64,000 nt of DNA. Source: Glycomyces lechevalierae (GTDB lineage: Bacteria > Actinomycetota > Actinomycetes > Mycobacteriales > Micromonosporaceae). The notes beneath the pieces are model-generated. The model was not told where the DNA came from. It saw only the letters and a list, made by a program, of their open reading frames with translations, and made no database searches. Both the position numbers and the translations under genes were made by a program. Below, one piece after another: positions 22,857 through 31,108 of the stretch. The first letter of the stretch is position 1. Each line of letters opens with the position of its first letter. Location: contig NZ_JAPZVQ010000007.1 in the NCBI RefSeq assembly GCF_027622945.1, forward strand, positions 186,001 through 250,000, in the 5' to 3' direction.

Positions 22857-24197
22857 TCACCGACTGAGCCAGTCGATGGCGGAGCGGCTGGGCATGAAGA
22901 AGTACTCGCCGCCCAGCAGTGTGTTGAAGGACTGGATGCCGTGCACGCGGCGTGGCGGCGTCCCGGGCACGGTGAAGTACGCGCCCTTCTTCTCCTGCAA
23001 CGAGATCATCGGGTCCTTCTCCTTGCCGAGTCCGACGAAGTTGCCGGAGTTGACCCATTCGCTCTGCAGGAACTCGACGTTGTCGATCGCGCGGGCCCCG
23101 AGGGCGATGAAGTCGAGGCCGCGGCCCTTCCCGTCATCGCGGAGCACGTCGGTCGGCAGCGGGCCGCCGTAGGAAGTGCTTCGCCGTATGACCCGGCGGA
23201 TGTTCACGTCGGTGAGCACTTCCAGTTTGGTGTCGCGCGGGTTCATCCGGCGAATGTGCGATCCCAGCGGCGTGTGCAACCCTCGCGGGTCCTTCGAGTA
23301 ATCGAAGTTGTTGATCCGCTTCGGGTCCGCCCCGATCGCCGGGTCGTCCCCGTCGGGTGCCAGCGCGAGCGGTGCCCCGCTTCGCCAGCGCCCGACAAGC
23401 TTGGCCGCCAGCAGCTCCCGCTCGTCCTCGGTTCGACCGTTGTCGTGCAGGTACCGGTTGAAGGCGTCGACATGCGAGTGGTATTTGCGGAAGACCACAT
23501 AGGTGCCGTTGCGCCCGAGTACGTCGGGCGAGGGCATCGCCAGCGGGCTGCCGGTCTCACTGGGATACCCGAGCACGAACTCACCGGCCTTGATCGGGCG
23601 GCCGTCGCCGGGCAGCGGCTCAGCGCCGCTGCCCTCGACGACCGGCTGGCTGAAGCCGTCCCGATACCCGAACACGTTGAACCCGTCCGCCCCGAAGTCC
23701 TGGTGGGACAACAGGTCGACACCCGCGAGGCCCCTGAGCTCCTGCTCATAGGCGGCCACTTCTGACTGCCAGTCGGCCTCATTCTCGGCGAAGACGGTCA
23801 CGGCCATGTGCACTCGCGGGGTCCCGAACGGGAACTCCCAGCGCTCGGGTGCGTTGGGTCCGGTGTCGCGCAGCCGCTCGGCTCTTGCGGCCATGCCGGC
23901 CCGGAAGTTCGCCGGAAACGAGGCCAGCGAGGATTCCGGGACACCCAGAGCCACGAGACCCTGGTAGCTGATGGCGAGCGCCAGCCATGACGGCTGGGGC
24001 TCGTCCCATCGGGCCGCCGAGGTCACCCGCGGCGCGAGCCGCCGCAGCAGCTCCTTGCCCGCGGCCGGGTCGGTGATCTCCAGGATCGCGTGGGTCCCGA
24101 AGTACGGCTCAGGCCGCGCCCGGAGCACCGTCGCCTGGATGTCGTCCAGGTCCAACGTCGGCTTGCGGCGCATCCGCCGGAAGAGGTCCATGTTCAT
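22857..24197 (-). CDS. Dyp-type (dye-decolourising) peroxidase-like protein
   Basis: 446 residues. The GxxDG motif is GYRDGFSQP, and a candidate proximal heme His is in PLGSHIRRMNPRD. The ferredoxin-like repeat layout and overall length fit the Dyp superfamily. No Tat or Sec signal is seen, so it is cytosolic. Members oxidise phenolic compounds with hydrogen peroxide. It lies 10 nt from the unknown 202-residue gene and 24 nt from the catalase-like gene, making a compact three-gene module inside an aromatic-degradation operon. The start is the ATG at 24197; a second ATG lies two codons later. Confidence 0.85.
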   Translation of the reverse strand: MNMDLFRRMRRKPTLDLDDIQATVLRARPEPYFGTHAILEITDPAAGKELLRRLAPRVTSAARWDEPQPSWLALAISYQGLVALGVPESSLASFPANFRAGMAARAERLRDTGPNAPERWEFPFGTPRVHMAVTVFAENEADWQSEVAAYEQELRGLAGVDLLSHQDFGADGFNVFGYRDGFSQPVVEGSGAEPLPGDGRPIKAGEFVLGYPSETGSPLAMPSPDVLGRNGTYVVFRKYHSHVDAFNRYLHDNGRTEDERELLAAKLVGRWRSGAPLALAPDGDDPAIGADPKRINNFDYSKDPRGLHTPLGSHIRRMNPRDTKLEVLTDVNIRRVIRRSTSYGGPLPTDVLRDDGKGRGLDFIALGARAIDNVEFLQSEWVNSGNFVGLGKEKDPMISLQEKKGAYFTVPGTPPRRVHGIQSFNTLLGGEYFFMPSRSAIDWLSR

Positions 24198-24207
24198 GGC
24201 TGCCTCG

Positions 24208-24816
24208 TCAGTTCAGCTCGGAGAGGAACGAGTGCACTCTGTCGTCCTGGCGCGTGAGCCGGTTGGCCTCGGCGACGGTGACGTTCGGGTGCGAGACGAA
24301 CCAGGCCTCGGCCGGGATCTGGTACTTCGCGATGAAGTCCTTCACGTCCGGCGAGGCGATGCCCGGCCAGCCCTCGACATTGCTGAACAGGTAGTTCATC
24401 ATGTCGGGGATCTCGGTGGCGAAGTCGTCGATGTAGGGGTCCCACTCACCGTCGTAGGCCGTGGCGAACAGCAGCTTCGTGTCGTTGTCCAGGAACACGA
24501 AACGCATGTTGTGCAGCGTGCCGACCTGGCCTGCCCCGGCGAGGTTCCCGCCGACCAGCCGGAAGAACTTCCGCAGCCGCTCCGCGCCGTTCGGCTTCAA
24601 CGGCATGATGACCGTCAACTCGGAGACCTCACCGCTCTTGGCGCCGACCCGGCCCGCGGTCGTGACCTCGTGCTCGGCCTTCTCCTTCGGATCGGCCAGC
24701 ATCAGGCCGACGCGGACCTTCAGCTCGATCTTCGCGTCGGAGAGGGCCGTCTCGACCTTCTCGCGGATCGCCGCGGGCAGGCTCTGGAACTTCGCTTGCA
24801 GTTCGGTGTCGCTCAT
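24208..24816 (-). CDS. conserved-looking 202-residue protein of unknown function in a peroxidase module
   Basis: Not recognised. The protein is soluble with no signal peptide. The N-terminus is helical (SDTELQAKFQSLPAAIREKVETAL). The middle contains FRLVGGNLAGAGQVGTLHNMRFVFLDNDTKLLFATAYDGEWDPYIDDF, a mixed alpha/beta segment, followed by an acidic helical C-terminal half with PDMMNYLFSNVEGWPG. AGGAGG precedes the ATG at 24816 by 9 nt. It sits between the FAD monooxygenase and the Dyp peroxidase with short gaps, so it is probably a partner of the peroxidase. No cysteines or obvious cofactor motif are visible. Confidence 0.75.
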   Translation of the reverse strand: MSDTELQAKFQSLPAAIREKVETALSDAKIELKVRVGLMLADPKEKAEHEVTTAGRVGAKSGEVSELTVIMPLKPNGAERLRKFFRLVGGNLAGAGQVGTLHNMRFVFLDNDTKLLFATAYDGEWDPYIDDFATEIPDMMNYLFSNVEGWPGIASPDVKDFIAKYQIPAEAWFVSHPNVTVAEANRLTRQDDRVHSFLSELN

Positions 24817-24863
24817 GATGTGTTCCCTCCTGGTGTGGTGCCGACCGGATGGCCGGCACCGGT

Positions 24864-26537
24864 TCATCGGCTCGCTGGGAGCCGGCCGGTCTGATCATGC
24901 ATGGTCGCTGACCAGCTCGGACTGGCTTCTTGATACATGCATCGGTCTTGGTGAACTTCCGCGTTCGAGGCTCGGATGCCCGCGTTCTCGAGCATGCGGC
25001 GCCAGGCGCGGATGTCGGCTCGGCACGAGCTTGCGGCGATCACCCGATCCGGTCGCACGAGGACGGCATCGGCGCCCGCTCGGTCGAGCAGCGACGTGAG
25101 TGCGCCGTCGAGGTCCACGACACCTCCCATGTCGGGGTCGCCGAGGTGCAGGGTCGTAGTCCCGAGGGCGGCGAAGTAGTCGCGGACGGCGGGTTCGAAG
25201 GCGTCGAACACGCCGGAGCGGTCTCGGGTGACGATGGCGAATCCGTCGCCGAGCGCCTCGTCGAGCGGCATTTCGCCTCGGGCGGTGGCCACACGCGGTT
25301 GCGGGCAGGGTCTCCCGGCGAGCCTGTCGTCGGGCGCGGTGAGCGGACCGGCCCGGAAGATCGGCCAGGCGAGGTCCACGACGCGCTGCTCGCTTCCGGG
25401 CAGGCCGGAGCCCGCGCGGATCGCGGCCCGGCGTAGTCCGCTCGTCAGGGCGGTGCCGCCGGTCATCACCGATCCGATGAGGATGGCGAGCCGGATGAGA
25501 CGCCGAGCGTAAGGGAGCCGCTCGGTCTCGTAGGTCGCCAACAGGCGGTCGTCCGCCCGTCCGGTCAGGACCAGGGCGAGCTTCCAAACCAGGTTCGCCG
25601 CGTCGCGAATGCCGGCGCACATGCCCTGCCCGATGAACGGCGGCGTCAGATGCGCGGCGTCCCCCAGCAGGAAGATCCGGCCGTCGCGCCACTGCTCGGC
25701 GACGGCGCCCCGGAAGGTGTACGAGGTACGGCGCACGATCTGGAGCCCCTGCGGGTCGACGGCGCCGAGCCAGGGACGGATCAGGTCCATGATCTGCGCG
25801 TCGGTCATCTCGTCGGGATGCTCGGCTCGGCGCAGCCGGAACTCCCACCGGTAGCGGCCGGGCGTGATCATCATGAACGTGGCCGCGCGACCCGAGTCGC
25901 AGACCTGCTGGACGCCGTCGTACACGTCGGGGAGCTCAGATCCCTGGACGTCGACCACGAGCCACCGCTGCTCGAAGCCGAGGTCCTGCATGGCGATGCC
26001 GAGGCGCTCGCGGGTGAGGCTGTTCGCGCCGTCGCAACCGAGGACCGCGTCGGCCCAGACCGTCGATTCGCGGCCGGAGTCGACCTCGCGGAAGCGCACT
26101 CGCGTCGGTGCCGGGCCCCCGGCGACCTGCTCGACGCCGGTCACTTCCACGCCCCCGCGGAACGTCGCCTCGGGAAGCTCGGCCAGCCGCTCGCGCAGCA
26201 CCTGTTCAAGGTCGGGCTGGTCGAACATGTTCGCCTGCGGGTAGCCGATGCTGCGCCGGTCACGCGGGAACTCGGCGAGCCGCCGTAGTTTCGCGTCGAC
26301 CAGTTGCATGCCGGGAGCCGGGCGGGAGATCTCCCGAACTCGGTCGCCGACGCCGAGGTCGGCGAGGGCGCGGAATACCTCATCGTCGAAGTGGACGGCC
26401 CGCGGCAGCGGGTAGACCTCGGGCCAGCGGTCCAGGACCAGGCATTCGATCCCGCGCTGGGCGAGCCCGATGGCGGCGCTGACGCCGGTCGGGCCGGCGC
26501 CGACGACCACGGCCGGGACGTATCGGAACTCGGTCAT
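24864..26537 (-). CDS. FAD-dependent aromatic monooxygenase (MhpA/phenol hydroxylase family)
   Basis: 557 residues. The FAD fingerprint VVVGAGPTGVSAAIGLAQRG lies near residue 10, the DG-type motif is WADAVLGCDGANS, and the GD motif is IFLLGDAAHLTPPFIGQGMCAGIRD. The C-terminal ~130 residues form the thioredoxin-like tail usual in this group. The enzyme should hydroxylate a phenolic ring at the expense of NAD(P)H and oxygen to give a catechol. It lies between the FAH hydrolase (4-nt gap) and the peroxidase module, and the catechol product would feed the extradiol dioxygenase encoded two genes upstream. The start is the ATG at 26537. Confidence 0.9.
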   Translation of the reverse strand: MTEFRYVPAVVVGAGPTGVSAAIGLAQRGIECLVLDRWPEVYPLPRAVHFDDEVFRALADLGVGDRVREISRPAPGMQLVDAKLRRLAEFPRDRRSIGYPQANMFDQPDLEQVLRERLAELPEATFRGGVEVTGVEQVAGGPAPTRVRFREVDSGRESTVWADAVLGCDGANSLTRERLGIAMQDLGFEQRWLVVDVQGSELPDVYDGVQQVCDSGRAATFMMITPGRYRWEFRLRRAEHPDEMTDAQIMDLIRPWLGAVDPQGLQIVRRTSYTFRGAVAEQWRDGRIFLLGDAAHLTPPFIGQGMCAGIRDAANLVWKLALVLTGRADDRLLATYETERLPYARRLIRLAILIGSVMTGGTALTSGLRRAAIRAGSGLPGSEQRVVDLAWPIFRAGPLTAPDDRLAGRPCPQPRVATARGEMPLDEALGDGFAIVTRDRSGVFDAFEPAVRDYFAALGTTTLHLGDPDMGGVVDLDGALTSLLDRAGADAVLVRPDRVIAASSCRADIRAWRRMLENAGIRASNAEVHQDRCMYQEASPSWSATMHDQTGRLPASR

Positions 26538-26541
26538 GTCC

Positions 26542-27489
26542 TCACCTGACCGTGTTCCGATGGACGCCGAGGTCCAGCTTGCCGTCGTCGGTGCGGATGG
26601 CGGCCTCGACGTGGTCGCCGGGCTTGAGGTAGGCGTCGCTCTTCGCCTGACCTTTGACGAACAGCTCCCACCGCTTCTCCTCGGGCAGGAGCGCGCTGAT
26701 GCGCTGCACGAGCCGGCCGGGAGGCTGGAGGGCGACGCCGCCGGGCGTCCCGGTAAGCAGGAGGTCGCCGACGTCGAGCCGTTCGAGCCCGGACCACTCG
26801 GTCAGGGTCGCGGCCGGGCCGAAGGCCATGTCCCCGGCGAGCGCGTCCTGGCGGGTCTCGCCGTTCACCGACAGCGTCAGGCGCAGCTCGCGCCAGCGGC
26901 CGACCTCGTCGGGATCGGGGACGCACAGGTACGGCCCGACCGGGCAGAACCCGCGATAGCTCTTTCCCTTGTACCACTGTCCTTGCGGCAGTTGAATATC
27001 GCGGGCACTGACATCATTGGCGACGACGAACGCCCCGATGTAGTCGGACAGGTCCTCGTCGGTCACGGTGACGGGACCGGTGATCGCTTTGCCGAGGACG
27101 ATGCCGAGCTCGACCTCGTAGTCGAGCAGCTGCACATGCGTGGGACGGACGATGTCGGCGTACGGTCCGGCCAGCGACGCCGTCGACTTGGTGAACAGCA
27201 TGTTGAAGGCACGTTCGGGGTCCATGCCGGACTCGACCATGTGCGAGCGGTAGTTCGCGCCCTGGCACAGGATGCGAGCATCGGGAACCGGATGCAGCAG
27301 CCGCAATCCGCTCAGGGGCACCCGGTGTGCTGCAGGATTCACGAGCAGGCGGCGCGCGAGCTCGGTGCCTTCGCCGAGCACCTCGGCGGTGGTGGCGAAT
27401 TCGTCGGGCAACGGCAGGACGTCCGCGTCGTTCACGACACCCCATGCTGCGCCTCGGCCTTCGACATATCGGACCAGATTCAGGCTCAT
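26542..27489 (-). CDS. fumarylacetoacetate hydrolase family protein (ring-fission product hydrolase)
   Basis: 315 residues. The FAH core has the metal ligands in LDYEVELGIVLGK and the Asp in VVANDVSARD, then WYKGKSYRGFCPVGPYL and LLTGTPGGVAL, all standard for the family. Such enzymes hydrolyse or decarboxylate C-C bonds of meta-cleavage products. The ATG at 27489 overlaps the dioxygenase stop as ATGA, so ring cleavage and hydrolysis are translationally coupled. The long frame running to 28377 is an overlap artefact of the dioxygenase gene. Confidence 0.9.
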   Translation of the reverse strand: MSLNLVRYVEGRGAAWGVVNDADVLPLPDEFATTAEVLGEGTELARRLLVNPAAHRVPLSGLRLLHPVPDARILCQGANYRSHMVESGMDPERAFNMLFTKSTASLAGPYADIVRPTHVQLLDYEVELGIVLGKAITGPVTVTDEDLSDYIGAFVVANDVSARDIQLPQGQWYKGKSYRGFCPVGPYLCVPDPDEVGRWRELRLTLSVNGETRQDALAGDMAFGPAATLTEWSGLERLDVGDLLLTGTPGGVALQPPGRLVQRISALLPEEKRWELFVKGQAKSDAYLKPGDHVEAAIRTDDGKLDLGVHRNTVR

Positions 27490-28613
27490 CGTGTGGCCAC
27501 CTTCAGCAGACCGACCAGTCGTCGGATATCGAATTCGTTGTCGTCGTCTCGCAGTGCGGCGACGAGGTCGCGGACCATGTGTGCGGAGGGCTTGGCCCCC
27601 AGAAAGTTCGCGGTGACCGAGGGTCCCCACTGTGCGAGGCCGCTGGCCGACATCTGCGTCCAGCCGACCTCGACGGTGTCGTCGAACATGTCGCCGTCGG
27701 CGAAGTGCTCGACCATCACCGAGTCCGGGTCCCGCCAGTAGTCGAAGATCTGGCTGCCCTGGATGTGTCGGCCGATGCCCCAAGCCCGGTTGTAGCCGCG
27801 GTCCTTGAGGTACTCGCCGCCGGTCGCCACGGCGTCGAGGTCGGCGACTTGGTACGCCGAGTGCACGTAGCGTCGGCTCGGCCCCAGGTGCATCGCGAGC
27901 GTGTGGTGGTCGGCCGGTGTCGCTCCGCGGTCGCAACGGATGAACGCCATGGTCGCGCCGCGGTCGCGCTGGCCGGGGAAGAAGAGGAAGTCCGAGACGA
28001 TGAGGCCCAGGTGCTCCTGGTACCAGTCCAGCGTGCGGTTGAACTTCGGCGTCTCGAGGACGACGTGCCCGAGCCGCTCGACCCAGGCGGGCTCGCGCGT
28101 CGGCCGCTGGGGGGCGTTGACGCGCCTGACCTGCCCGAAGTTCAGTTCCAGCGGCGCGCGGTGCTGCAGCTCCGGGAGTTGCTCGACCTCGGCGACTACC
28201 TGGAGCCTCATGCCAGACGGGTCGTCGAGCCGCACCATCGTGCCGCCGCCGGGAGCCAGTCGCTCCTCGACGCTCGCTCCGGTCGCCCGCGCGAGCCGGT
28301 GCAGGTCGGCGGTCGACGCCGCGCGGAACGCGGGTCCGAGGAATCGCGAGGCGAGGCCTTTGCGGATGATCATGCACTGCGAGCCGCCGAGCGTGCCCCG
28401 CAGGTGCAGCTCGGCGTCGTCACGGTAGGCCGTGATGAGCCCGAAGTCGTGGGCGAAACGCTCCGCCGCGTCCAGGTCGGGCTTCTCGAACTCAAGCCAT
28501 GCCAAGTCCTCGACCTTGATCGTCGGGTTCTTCGCCCGATCCGGGCGGTCTTCTCGTAGGGGGCCCTGCTCACTGTGCAGGTCCTCGTGCGCCGTCTTCG
28601 GCATCGAAGCCAT
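27486..28613 (-). CDS. extradiol (VOC-fold) catechol dioxygenase
   Basis: 375 residues with two VOC/glyoxalase-like halves. The C-terminal catalytic half shows the iron ligands as His in GHVVLETPKF, His in DHHTLAMHLG and Glu in SVMVEHFADGD. It should cleave a catechol ring next to the hydroxyls using Fe(II) and oxygen. The ATG at 28613 lies 9 nt after GGAGG. It heads the aromatic operon dioxygenase - FAH hydrolase - FAD monooxygenase - unknown - Dyp peroxidase - catalase-like - TetR. A TetR-type operator sits 20-37 bp upstream of the start. Confidence 0.9.
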   Translation of the reverse strand: MASMPKTAHEDLHSEQGPLREDRPDRAKNPTIKVEDLAWLEFEKPDLDAAERFAHDFGLITAYRDDAELHLRGTLGGSQCMIIRKGLASRFLGPAFRAASTADLHRLARATGASVEERLAPGGGTMVRLDDPSGMRLQVVAEVEQLPELQHRAPLELNFGQVRRVNAPQRPTREPAWVERLGHVVLETPKFNRTLDWYQEHLGLIVSDFLFFPGQRDRGATMAFIRCDRGATPADHHTLAMHLGPSRRYVHSAYQVADLDAVATGGEYLKDRGYNRAWGIGRHIQGSQIFDYWRDPDSVMVEHFADGDMFDDTVEVGWTQMSASGLAQWGPSVTANFLGAKPSAHMVRDLVAALRDDDNEFDIRRLVGLLKVATR

Positions 28614-28632
28614 TTCTGATCACCTCCGCATA

Positions 28633-28650
28633 ACTGATGACATTATCAGT
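28633..28650 (-). promoter_or_regulatory. TetR-type operator before the ring-cleavage operon
   Basis: ACTGATGACATTATCAGT matches the operator at 20959-20976 in 17 of 18 positions. It contains GATAAT on the minus strand, again where a -10 would be. It lies just upstream of the ribosome site of the dioxygenase gene. Confidence 0.75.
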
Positions 28651-28855
28651 TTATGTGCCGACGAGGATTGCCGCAACCACCACTTCTGATCAACCGATCA
28701 CTTCTTTGCGACGACGCTCGGCGCTCAGGCTGCTGGCGCGGCTCCGCTCAGTGCGAGTGCCCGTGCTGCGGCGTTGCAGGGGCAGGGCCTGAAGCGCCTG
28801 CGCCGTGGGCAGGTGTGCACCGGGGTCGTCGACATCGGCGGCTTCACCGCAATGA

Positions 28856-29207
28856 TCAAGACCACGCGACGGTCTGCTCGCGGAGCTGTTGCAGTGCAGC
28901 CGGGTCGAATGCCGCCTCGGCCTTTTGACGGGCGTATTCGCGTACCAGGTCATGGAACCGGTAGCGGCCCGGCCGGTACTCGCCGATGCGGTGCGCGGCC
29001 ACAAGGTTCGCCAGGAGCCGTTCGGCCGCTTCGGGTTCCCACGTGACGAGCGCGCAGGCGAGGCCCTTGGAGAAGTCCGTGCCCGGCAGGCACGCGAGCT
29101 TGAGGTACAGCAGCTCCTCTTCGGGTTCGAGCGCCTGATAGGACAGGTCGAACGCGGCGGCCACGGTCGTCGTGGGGTCGTCCTCGACGGTCGGATCGAC
29201 TGGGACT
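28856..29207 (-). pseudogene. C-terminal fragment of an NB-ARC/AfsR-type regulator
   Basis: The minus-strand frame reads VDPTVEDDPTTTVAAAFDLSY, then QALEPEEELLYLKLACLPGTDF, AERLLANLVAAHRIGEY and RYRFHDLVREYARQKA. This corresponds to the winged-helix segment after the NB-ARC ATPase; compare YLHDLIRDYAND in the regulator at 156-2795. The ATPase and HTH parts are missing, and the fragment begins right at the end of an IS remnant. It is a disrupted gene. Confidence 0.65.
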
Positions 29208-29210
29208 TTT

Positions 29211-29300
29211 AGAGCGTGTCTCAGTTGGCGAGTTTCTTGAAGCAGGTGATGGCCCCCTCAAGAGCGAGGAACGCGGCGAACAGCGGCCTCAAGCCGGGAG
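29211..29300 (-). mobile_element. insertion sequence right-end fragment
   Basis: On the minus strand the C-terminus of a DDE transposase is visible, ending AAFLALEGAITCFKKLAN with its stop at 29221-29223. It is followed by GAGACACGCTC, the type of terminal repeat found at such IS ends. Only about 80 bp remain. The element cut the NB-ARC gene at 29208-29211. Confidence 0.55.
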
Positions 29301-29305
29301 ACGAC

Positions 29306-29338
29306 AAGCGGGCCAGAGGGAAACCTCCTGGCCCGCTT
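29306..29338 (-). terminator. hairpin terminator after the SDR gene
   Basis: AAGCGGGCCAG (29306-29316) and CTGGCCCGCTT (29328-29338) form an 11-bp perfect stem, extended by AGG/CCT with a GAAA loop. It lies 28 bp past the SDR stop, in the transcribed direction. Confidence 0.8.
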
Positions 29339-29365
29339 CGGTTGTGGCTGCTCGCTCTTCGGCGA

Positions 29366-30178
29366 CTACTTCGGGTCGGCAGAGCGCGCGGTCTTCTCCC
29401 ATTCGCGCCAGGTGGCGAGACGCTGCCCATGGGCGGCGATGACCATGTCGAAGCCCTGCGAGGCGAGGATCAGCCGCAGCGGCGGCTCCTCGGCGTCGAC
29501 GATCGCGAACACGGCCTCGACGCTGTCCTCCGCGGTGGGGCTGGCGACGGCACCCCACTCGGCCATCGCATCACGCAGCGGCTGGTATAGCGGGTTCGGC
29601 TCGGAGCGACGCGCCGAGGAGCCGGCCCAGTCGGTGTCGAAACCGGACGGTTCGATCAGCGTGGCCTTGATGCCGAAGGGCGCGACCTCTGCGGCCAGCG
29701 CCTCGGTGAAGGCTTCGAGGCCCCATTTCGAGGCGTTGTACAGGCCCAGACCCGGGAAGGCGGTCACGCCGCCGATGCTGGAGACCTGCACGATGTGGCC
29801 GGCGCCCTGCTCGCGCAGCAGGGGGATCGCGGCCTGGGTGATCCAGAGGGCGCCGAAGAAGTTGGTCTCCATCTGGGCTCGGGCCTCTGCTTCGGTGGTC
29901 TCCTCGATGGTGCCGAAGAGGCCCCAGCCGGCGTTGTTGACCACCACGTCGAGTCGGCCGAAATGCCGGTGCGCGGCTTCGACGGCGGCGATGCCGGAGG
30001 CGCGGTCGTCGACGTCGAGCCGGATCGGGAGGACGGCTTCGCCGTAGCGGTCGACCAGGTCGTCGAGCGCACTGGCATCGCGTGCGGTGGCGGCGACCCG
30101 GTCACCGCGTTCCAGGGCGGCGGCGGTCCAGGTGCGGCCGAAACCGCGGGAAGCGCCGGTGATGAACCACGTCTTCAA
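29366..30178 (-). CDS. short-chain dehydrogenase/reductase
   Basis: 270 residues. The classical SDR signatures are TGASRGFG at the N-terminal nucleotide loop, NNAGWG, an active-site Ser in VSSIGG and YNASK. The substrate is not predictable. It lies divergent to a TetR gene with a 164-bp shared control region, so it is the likely target of that repressor. A strong hairpin terminator follows. The start is the ATG at 30178. Confidence 0.9.
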   Translation of the reverse strand: MKTWFITGASRGFGRTWTAAALERGDRVAATARDASALDDLVDRYGEAVLPIRLDVDDRASGIAAVEAAHRHFGRLDVVVNNAGWGLFGTIEETTEAEARAQMETNFFGALWITQAAIPLLREQGAGHIVQVSSIGGVTAFPGLGLYNASKWGLEAFTEALAAEVAPFGIKATLIEPSGFDTDWAGSSARRSEPNPLYQPLRDAMAEWGAVASPTAEDSVEAVFAIVDAEEPPLRLILASQGFDMVIAAHGQRLATWREWEKTARSADPK

Positions 30179-30342
30179 CGTTGGGGTCCTCTCGTTCGTC
30201 CGGCACGGGGCCGGATCGGGGCGGCGTCGCGGTCGTGCGGCGCCATCAATGAGTTCATCCTACGCCATACATGTCTCACTGTGCCAACTCAGGCTCGCTG
30301 TGCTTTAAACAACTCTTCGTGTCGAGCGGGTATCGTGGTGGC

Positions 30343-30939
30343 ATGGACGAGGCGAAGGTCGATCTGCGCGAGCGCACACGCAACGCCGTACGCGCCCAAT
30401 TGGCGGAGGCGGCACTGCGCCTGTTCGTGGAGCAGGGCTTCGAGGAGACGACGGTCGAGCAGATCGCGGTCGAGACCGGGCTGTCCCGCCGGAGTTTCCA
30501 CCGCTACTTCTCAGGCAAGGAGGACGTGCTCGGGCAGTGGAACGAGGCGATGGGCCGGCAAATCGCCGCCGCGTTGTCCGCCCGTCCGGCCGACGAGCCC
30601 GCATGGCTCGCCCTGCGTCGCGGCTTCGACGACCTGGTGCAGCAGCTGGGCACCGGGCCGATGCCGCTGGACATCACCCGCATGACCCTCAACACCCCCG
30701 CACTGCATGCCACGCACCTGCACAAGCACGCGCTCTGGCGGGACGCGCTCGCCGACGTCCTCCAAGAACGCCTGGCCGAGAACGGCCGGGGACCCGCCCG
30801 CATCTCCGCCATCGCTCTCGCCGGAGCGGCTCTGGCCGGCCTCGACTCCGCCCTGACGCAATGGGTCGCCGAGGGCAACGAGCAGCCGCTCGGCGAACTG
30901 CTGGACCAGGCCATGAACGCCATCGCACCGCTGACTTGA
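30343..30939 (+). CDS. TetR family regulator divergent to the SDR gene
   Basis: 198 residues. The helix-turn-helix reads LAEAALRLFVEQGFEETTVE, then QIAVETGLSRRSFHRYFSGKED. The C-terminal domain is of the MftR/TetR_C type with LDITRMTLNTPALHATHLHKH. The ATG at 30343 is preferred to the upstream frame. TATCGT at 30331-30336 is a fair -10 only 6 nt before the ATG, so a leaderless transcript is possible. It probably represses itself and the SDR gene. Confidence 0.85.
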   Translation: MDEAKVDLRERTRNAVRAQLAEAALRLFVEQGFEETTVEQIAVETGLSRRSFHRYFSGKEDVLGQWNEAMGRQIAAALSARPADEPAWLALRRGFDDLVQQLGTGPMPLDITRMTLNTPALHATHLHKHALWRDALADVLQERLAENGRGPARISAIALAGAALAGLDSALTQWVAEGNEQPLGELLDQAMNAIAPLT

Positions 30940-31108
30940 GACCCCGTCGCGGCGGTCGCGGCCTACGCCGAGAGCACCGCCGCCGCTTGACGGCGCGGGT
31001 CCGCGGACACTCGGATCTCCTCAGACATGCTCAGCACGAAGCATGCCCCCCTGAGCAGTGCGACCAGCCCGCTTGGGTCGGCGGCGGCGCGTCGATCAGA
31101 ATGGTGGG

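Noticed and set aside
26542..28377. 611-residue form of the FAH hydrolase
   Set aside because: The first ~296 residues are an out-of-frame reading of the dioxygenase gene; the ATG at 27489 overlaps the dioxygenase stop.
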